Shown: positions 59,035 through 64,000 of the stretch, in pieces
How positions within the stretch are numbered: position 1 is the first letter of the stretch
Layout of the letters: every line of letters starts with the position of its first letter
From: Carpediemonas membranifera
Lineage: Eukaryota; Fornicata
Assembly: GCA_019828565.1 (NCBI GenBank)
Contig: JAHDYR010000037.1
Span: 62,001-126,000 of the forward strand
Direction of reading: 5' to 3'
Length of the DNA: 64,000 nucleotides
Made by a program: the position numbers and the translations under genes
The notes under the pieces: model-generated
Databases searched by the model: none
What the model was told of the DNA's origin: nothing
Seen by the model: the letters and a program-made list of their open reading frames with translations, nothing else

Positions 59035-62000
59035 TCACTCTTGGTCATCCTCCTCATCACTCACCTCCTCGCGGATACTGACATCATCACGAGCCTCGTC
59101 ATGCGCGAGTGTCAATGGCTCTGTAATAGCGCGGGCAGCGTTGGTATACTCACCGTTGAACTGTCGCTGGCCTCTCTGAATGCGAGGAAAGCAATTCACG
59201 CACACCGGAACACGACGAGAAGGACGCTTCAACATGTCAGTTCCAGTGTCAAAAACGGTGTCCGCGATATGATCCGGACAGAACCAGTTGGAACAAAAGT
59301 AGCAGAGCATGCTGGGTCCATCCTTAATACTTCTACCACAGTCCGCTGCTTGGGTGGTCTCGGTTGGAGGTGTACGATGAAAGCACTCGTCGTTACCATT
59401 GATTGCCTTACAGTCATCGCAGATGGATATCTTCTGCTTATCGGCCCTGTTAGATGCCGGGTATGCCATTCGCTCCTCCAAGTAGCCACTGACACAGCTA
59501 TAATGGAAGTACCTCTCGCATTGTTGGCACTGCAGGGAGTTGTCGTCCTCAATCTTCAGCAGCAGATTCATCGGATCGTGACAGACCCCACAACACATGC
59601 GCAATGAGTTTCGTAGCTGCTGATAAGTGAAGTTGTCGAGTGCGTGGCGCCGGTTCATTCCTGTCTGGATAAGTGCCGTTGCCTGCGCCACACATGTGGA
59701 AAATTGGGAAGCGACTTGGTCGATGTGCGCTGCTTCCCGCTGTCTGTGTTCACTGGCCAGATTGTCACGAACAGTTACGACCGACTGAGGGGCGGGTTGA
59801 GACTGTTTCCGAGCCCTCTTGTCCTTCTTCTTCGAATAGGTCTGGAAGGGGATGCTGATGTAGCGCGAAACCGGAGGCTGCCATACCACAGTGCTAGTGG
59901 TACCTGATGCTGCCTGCAGGTTGTCCTGCAGCCTTGATAGGTTGATCTCGCCGAAGTCCTTGAGGAACACACCTGTAGTGATCAAGTCAGTGCAGTTTAT
60001 AAATCAGTTCAGCTCCCCTGTGAATCCTACGTTCACCACAGTAATATTACTCCTAAGCGCGCGTGTTCAGGGGTTAACAACTGACGTAGAGCTTTCTTAC
60101 GGAATTTGGATAGGAAATCACACGTATCTGCCGTTCTAATTGCGTTTGCGGAAATTTCCCGTCTAGAAGTGTCCAATTGCAACTTGAACACAACTAGATG
60201 CCTCGTTGTAGGTAACTGACAAGGCCTATTGGGCTAGCATCAACGATGCTACTGTAATTCGGCAGAAGCAGCTGTTCAGAATTCCTTGTTGCACAACGAG
60301 TCCGTATCGTCTCCGAACCACTAAGTCCTCATACCATCATCATCAGAATGGCCGCACACACTAGTCTAGGCTTACAGAGGCAAGTCTTCCATGGCTACAT
60401 CCTGAGAATCAACGGCCAAGGCTTCCACGCCACATTCACCTCGGAGACCGGTCCATCCGACCGAAATTCGTCAGCAATGCGGTAGCACACACCTCATACG
60501 ACCCACTCCTTGACTGTCGGACCGTGTCTACTTTTCCGCAGTTTTAGGTCAGAGCACCTAGCGCCGCACCTACAATTGCTGATACTTCCCTACGATTGCC
60601 AATAAGTATGCAGCGACGCTTTGGGAGCATTACAGAAGCAAGTTCTGTCTCCTTGGAGCTATTTTCCAGCTCGGTTTCCTCAAAGATAGACTTCTTCAGT
60701 CTTTTTCCCTTCAGCCAGTATCCCTTAGCGAATACCTGCGCAATTCGGGTTCCATTTAATTAGTTCGTGCATTCCTCAGCGCTTTCTTCCGTCTTCCGCG
60801 CTCCGCTACTCCACACGCACGGTAATTTCTACTTTTCGCCTTCGACGAGTTATTCCACCATTACCGAGCCAGACGATCAAGCTGCGGCTTCACCAACTGG
60901 TTCACGTCCACGCCCGCGACCCTGACCATGGGTTAGAGGTCTCATCTGAGTGAGTCATTCAATTGACCCTCAAGTTATTCATGGGCCCCACGGACGCTCC
61001 AGTCCCAGCAGCGTTCGGGCACACCCACTCTTTATGACTGATCGGCACTATATCTCCGCCAACTAGATTCATCGGCATCTAGATTCGCCTTTTTATATCT
61101 TTCTCCAGAGTAAGCCGGGATAGCCCAGCGTCACAACATACATGCTCGAACTTCCAGATCTATCATATCTGTCGAGATATTTTCCATATCTCCATATCCA
61201 GGCCACAATTTCACACGAACGACTGGGTTTTGAGGCCTGCTCGTCGCAGATCCGCCTCTATAACTTCACCCAACGTTCACAAAGGCTAGGACGTCACGAC
61301 ACTGACTCGACGTCAGGACAGCTCCTGCCTATACATCCTCAGAGTACCAAGCTCAACTTTCAGCAGCCTGTACGGCTGGGTGCAACCACCATGACACATT
61401 CGGTACTCCTCTGCTCCTTACATCAGGACACCCCACCGTTGTACCCCCGTGGAGCAATAGTCTGAACGGCTATCCGCGGACACAGCAACCTTACGGCGGC
61501 CTCAGCGGCTTCCTTAGAACATACATGTGCGACATAGCGCTCCTATATCTTGGCAGCATCTATACACTGTACGCTCATGTGTCTCGACGACACGCGGCAG
61601 TCAACCGCCTGCTCTTGGACAGTCCGCACGTTCCTTCTCTATTATCACTGGCTTGCTTTTACCTCGGGTTACGGTCCCGGCGACCATCCGTGAAATCAGC
61701 AGCCTCGGCATACATCAGCCGACCGCGCCCACTGACCTCTGTCGCGTACGACTCCCAGTAGCGCTCTTCATGAGCCGAGTCTACACCGCGCGGGTCCAGC
61801 CGGGTCATCTATCGCGCAACAACTGGGTGACATCGCAACACAGACAGCTGCACGCTGGCGACAATACGCCCCGGTTCCTCGCGCCCCTTCAGCTCTTGGC
61901 CGCGCGCTACATCCGTGCCCAAGACCCGAGCTTCACTCTTGCGAAGGCTTGACAACATGTCTCTTGACCAGACCAGCTTCGACACTGAGCCCCAGATCAG

Positions 62001-63004
62001 GTTCAAACGTCGGGTCGGTCGACAGTACGTCCCTCCACGAGCGCTCTTCCCTTATGGTGCCGGCTGACAAGTCTTAACTGGGCCAGGAGCCCTCTCCATA
62101 GCTCTCGCACCTAGCTCACCACCCATCGCTAGACTCGTTTTGCAAGTGACTCGACGTCATCAATCAACTCTAGCGTAGCCAACCTTCGGCATCTTTTCCT
62201 CGTGACGGGCGGCAACTTCTCCTCTCACCTCACCCGGTACCAATGCCACCTATCATGCTGTGGGTATATATCAGCCCACGCTCCCGGCATACTAACACGC
62301 GACAAAGTCTCGACGACAGACGCGACTCATGTAGCCACACCAGTACCGACGCTACAACATCAGCGGCGTCATGCATCCTTCCTATTAGAAGTACGACCCT
62401 CGAGATTCGGGCCGTGGGGGCAGTGCTGTCAGGTGCATGCCGCTTTGGCGCACCTGACGATCGGCCTTGCCAACGTCCACGCTCTTCCTGACCACATCTC
62501 GACACTCTTACATTCCCCATCTTTGTTCGACATCAGCGTTCTCAGCAACGACGTTCGACTTCACTATTGACCAAAAGCACGTGGCACACCAACCTCCAAG
62601 TCACGGTCCGCTTCGGTTTTGCCCTGACTCTCTCTTCATTATCATGTCCTGTCCTCACCTTTGGCTCCGGGCCGTGGGGGCAGTGTAGTGATCAAGTCAG
62701 TGCAGTTTATAAATCAGTTCAGCTCCCCTGTGAATCCTACGTTCACCACAACACCCTTGACCTTACCCTCGGTGTTGATCTGGTAAGACGAGGGGGCGAG
62801 TCCATCCAGAGCGTGGATAAGGGCATGACGAAGAGAACAAGCCATCGCTTGCTTCTTCTTGTAGAGAGCTCGGATATCATCTGGCAGAATAGCCCAGCAC
62901 ACCTCTGAAACCGCAACAGGCATGGCTTGAGCACAATCGCGTTGAAAGTAGAATACTTCTTTTGCAATTGCAATCAGGATTTCTCGTTTTTGGGTCTTTT
63001 CCAT
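59035..63004 (-). CDS. Element C PHD-like zinc-finger gene with a 2.7-kb insertion in its intron
   Basis: Exon 1 (63004 to about 62753) encodes MEKTQKREILIAIAKEVFYF...NTEGKVKG, aligning with the N-terminal domain of the A and B proteins. Exon 2 (about 59969-59035) continues VFLKDFGEINLSRLQDNL and carries the two Cys/His clusters (CCGVC...CQQC...HYSC...CDDC; LCYFCSNWFCPDH...CVNC) and an acidic tail. Without the insertion the intron would be about 72 bp (GTGTTGTGG to CACTACAG). TTAAAGTGCAC lies about 20 bases before the ATG. Like A and B, this family sits nearest one TIR. Confidence 0.68.
59974..60040 (+). repeat. 67-bp direct repeat, left copy
   Basis: TGTAGTGATCAAGTCAGTGC to CCTACGTTCACCACA; repeated at 62684-62750. 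It contains most of the zinc-finger intron. Confidence 0.8.
60041..62683. mobile_element. 2.64-kb non-coding insertion between 67-bp direct repeats
   Basis: No gene in either strand; scattered short frames only. Its right end ends GGGCCGTGGGGGCAGTG, also present about 260 bases inside (62409-62425). No TIR is seen. A partial copy is at 18425-20618. The long direct repeat could be a large target duplication, the result of unequal recombination, or the repeat ends of a non-autonomous element. Confidence 0.5.
62684..62750 (+). repeat. 67-bp direct repeat, right copy
   Basis: Second copy of the repeat at 59974-60040, adjoining exon 1 of the zinc-finger gene. Confidence 0.8.
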
Positions 63005-63458
63005 GATGCCTGTATGTGCACTTTAAGGTTGAAGATTGCTCACACAATTTGACTTTTCTTTATCGAATGGGATAAAGTTGGAAGTAAATAAAGTACTATT
63101 CCGTTGCTAGGACAGCAAGGGGATGTTACAGTAGGAGTTTCAACACTTTTTGAGAGGATACCCCTCAGAGGTGACAGTGCAACACCCGAAATTTTGTCTA
63201 TACACGTCATATACAAGGTCTAATGCATCTTTGCCAACCACTTTTAGCGTTTGTATGTGTCAGACGATCGAGTTCTGAAGAGCGACTTTGGCCAAGTCAT
63301 GCGACCTTATCCTGCACTGACGATACGGAAAACGATCATAAATATTTTTTGTGACATCGACATGCGCTAATAATGTTTCCAGAGGTAGAACTAGGCTAGT
63401 AGAAGACTGTCACCCACTTTGGGGATGATCCGACGACATCGATCAAAATCAATCAAGG
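63005..63458. other. Right subterminal region of element C
   Basis: Promoter side of the zinc-finger gene (TGCACTTTAAG near 63015) with a small hairpin CTTTATC...GATAAAG (about 63058-63076). No gene seen; no counterpart of the small coiled-coil gene found. Confidence 0.45.
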
Positions 63459-63518
63459 ATTCCGGGACTTGATTCTGGGACTTTAAGTCCCGGTTAGAGT
63501 ACCGGAAAACGCAGCATG
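63459..63518 (-). repeat. Right TIR of element C
   Basis: Read on the minus strand: CATGCTGCGTTTTCCGGTAC, then TCTAACCGGGACTTAAAGTC; matches the left TIR at 1478-1536 with a few substitutions. Confidence 0.75.
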
Positions 63519-63991
63519 AAGAAGAATGGCGCTGGGCCCCAGCCGAAGGGTAGGACGTTGAAGGCATAGGGTCTCCCGTCGACCACGAAACCCAGCAGCG
63601 GGCTGTCCGAGGCCCTGACCCCTAACTGGTAGTAGCCCTTGACTAGGTCCAAGCGTGCCATGTAGTCTCCTTCGCGAAGCTGGGCCATCGCTTGCTTGAC
63701 TCCCTTCAGCCGAAAGGTTCGATGTTCCGTTGACACTGCGTTCAATGCCCTTAGGTCGTGGATCAGACGCGTCTCTGGTGGCGTCTTCGGCACAGTGAAG
63801 ATAGGTGAGATCAAGCTGGGAGACCGGCATGGGCTTGCCGCGCCCAGGCTCAGGAGGGTTTTCAGGTGGTCGCGGAATGCCTTGCGGTCCTTGGCGCGAG
63901 TTGGTGGTAGGCGCGGATGACGAGGGTGCGCTCTTAGGGATATCGGGACGCCCTCTCGTAGCCACGTAACCACCTCTGATGGCGCGCCCAA
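63519..63991 (-). mobile_element. Reverse-transcriptase fragment of a different retroelement
   Basis: Minus-strand frame with RT blocks: SPIFTVPKTPPETRLIHDLR, MARLDLVKGYYQLGV and VLPFGWGPAPFFF, cut off before YxDD by the end of element C. The wording differs clearly from the gypsy RT at the left edge (DLVSGYHQV), so it is another family; class (Ty3-like or DIRS-like) is not decided. It runs to near the window edge. Confidence 0.75.
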
Positions 63992-64000
63992 GTGCCTCCA

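Larger units (their letters stand above)
1478..63518. mobile_element. Element C: outer giant TIR element, about 62 kb with nested insertions
   Basis: Both ends carry a matching inverted repeat of about 60 bp. Without element A1 (11.3 kb) and element B with A2 inside (23.5 kb), about 27 kb remains, of which about 7 kb is an internal inverted duplicate. Recognisable genes are a transposase (interrupted by A1), zinc-finger, caspase-like, SET, two OTU-like and a protein kinase, plus three unknown families. The two outer flanks are different retroelements and no 2-bp target duplication is seen, so the two ends probably come from two C copies joined by recombination or rearrangement. The extent is inferred from the TIRs and homologous genes. 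Confidence 0.65.

Noticed and set aside
1478-63518. Single clean 62-kb insertion of element C
   Set aside because: The flanks are different retroelements and there is no target duplication, so only the TIR similarity supports one unit.

Overview
This is nuclear DNA of a eukaryote, not of a bacterium or phage. Genes are monocistronic on both strands, several are split by very short GT-AG introns (31-39 bp), and proteins carry eukaryotic folds: SET, OTU, caspase-like, PHD-like zinc fingers, GNAT and protein kinase. The host lineage cannot be fixed from the sequence; introns this short are known from only a few protist groups. The window is flanked by two different reverse-transcriptase fragments (1-1477 and 63519-64000).

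Almost everything between the flanks belongs to one family of very large terminal-inverted-repeat (TIR) DNA elements, nested in each other. Element A is 11.3 kb and occurs twice in opposite orientation (A1 4042-15383; A2 33955-45298). Element B (30012-53483, about 12.1 kb without its insert) contains A2. A diverged outer element C (ends at 1478 and 63518) contains A1 and B. Ends start CATACTGT in A and B and CATGCTG in C. A1, A2 and B are each flanked by a 2-bp target duplication (CC, AA, GT). Removing A1 restores the reading frame of the C transposase, and removing A2 restores the frame of the B OTU gene.

A and B share the same eight genes in the same order and orientation. In A2/B orientation these are: small coiled-coil protein (-), PHD-like zinc-finger protein (+), caspase-like peptidase (-), SET protein (+), OTU-like peptidase (-), basic protein of about 230-250 aa (+), GNAT-like protein (-), and a large transposase candidate (-). 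C has homologues of the zinc-finger, caspase-like, SET, OTU (two) and transposase genes. It also carries a kinase with a C-terminal Cys motif and three families I do not recognise (337, 409 and about 380 aa). C additionally has a repeated intergenic cassette (R, five copies) with a GC-rich minisatellite, a 2.7-kb insertion flanked by 67-bp direct repeats, and an internal inverted duplication (16.5-23.5 kb against 53.6-62.2 kb).

The most interesting signal is regulatory. Each element places hairpins or palindromes of its own sequence at the same positions upstream of the same genes. In A, TGTGCCA...TGGCACA precedes both the caspase-like and GNAT genes; in B the equivalent sites are CTACCA...TGGTAG. 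OTU genes have GGCTCTCAGAGCC in A and GTCCTCAGAGGAC in B. Structure is kept while sequence changes, as expected for an element-specific recognition system. The transposase (conserved LDGW, GDHxAL and GCNEQS blocks) matches no superfamily I can name. The whole looks like an undescribed family of giant cargo-carrying DNA transposons. Many genes carry single-base frame breaks; some differ between A1 and A2 at homopolymers and could be consensus errors.
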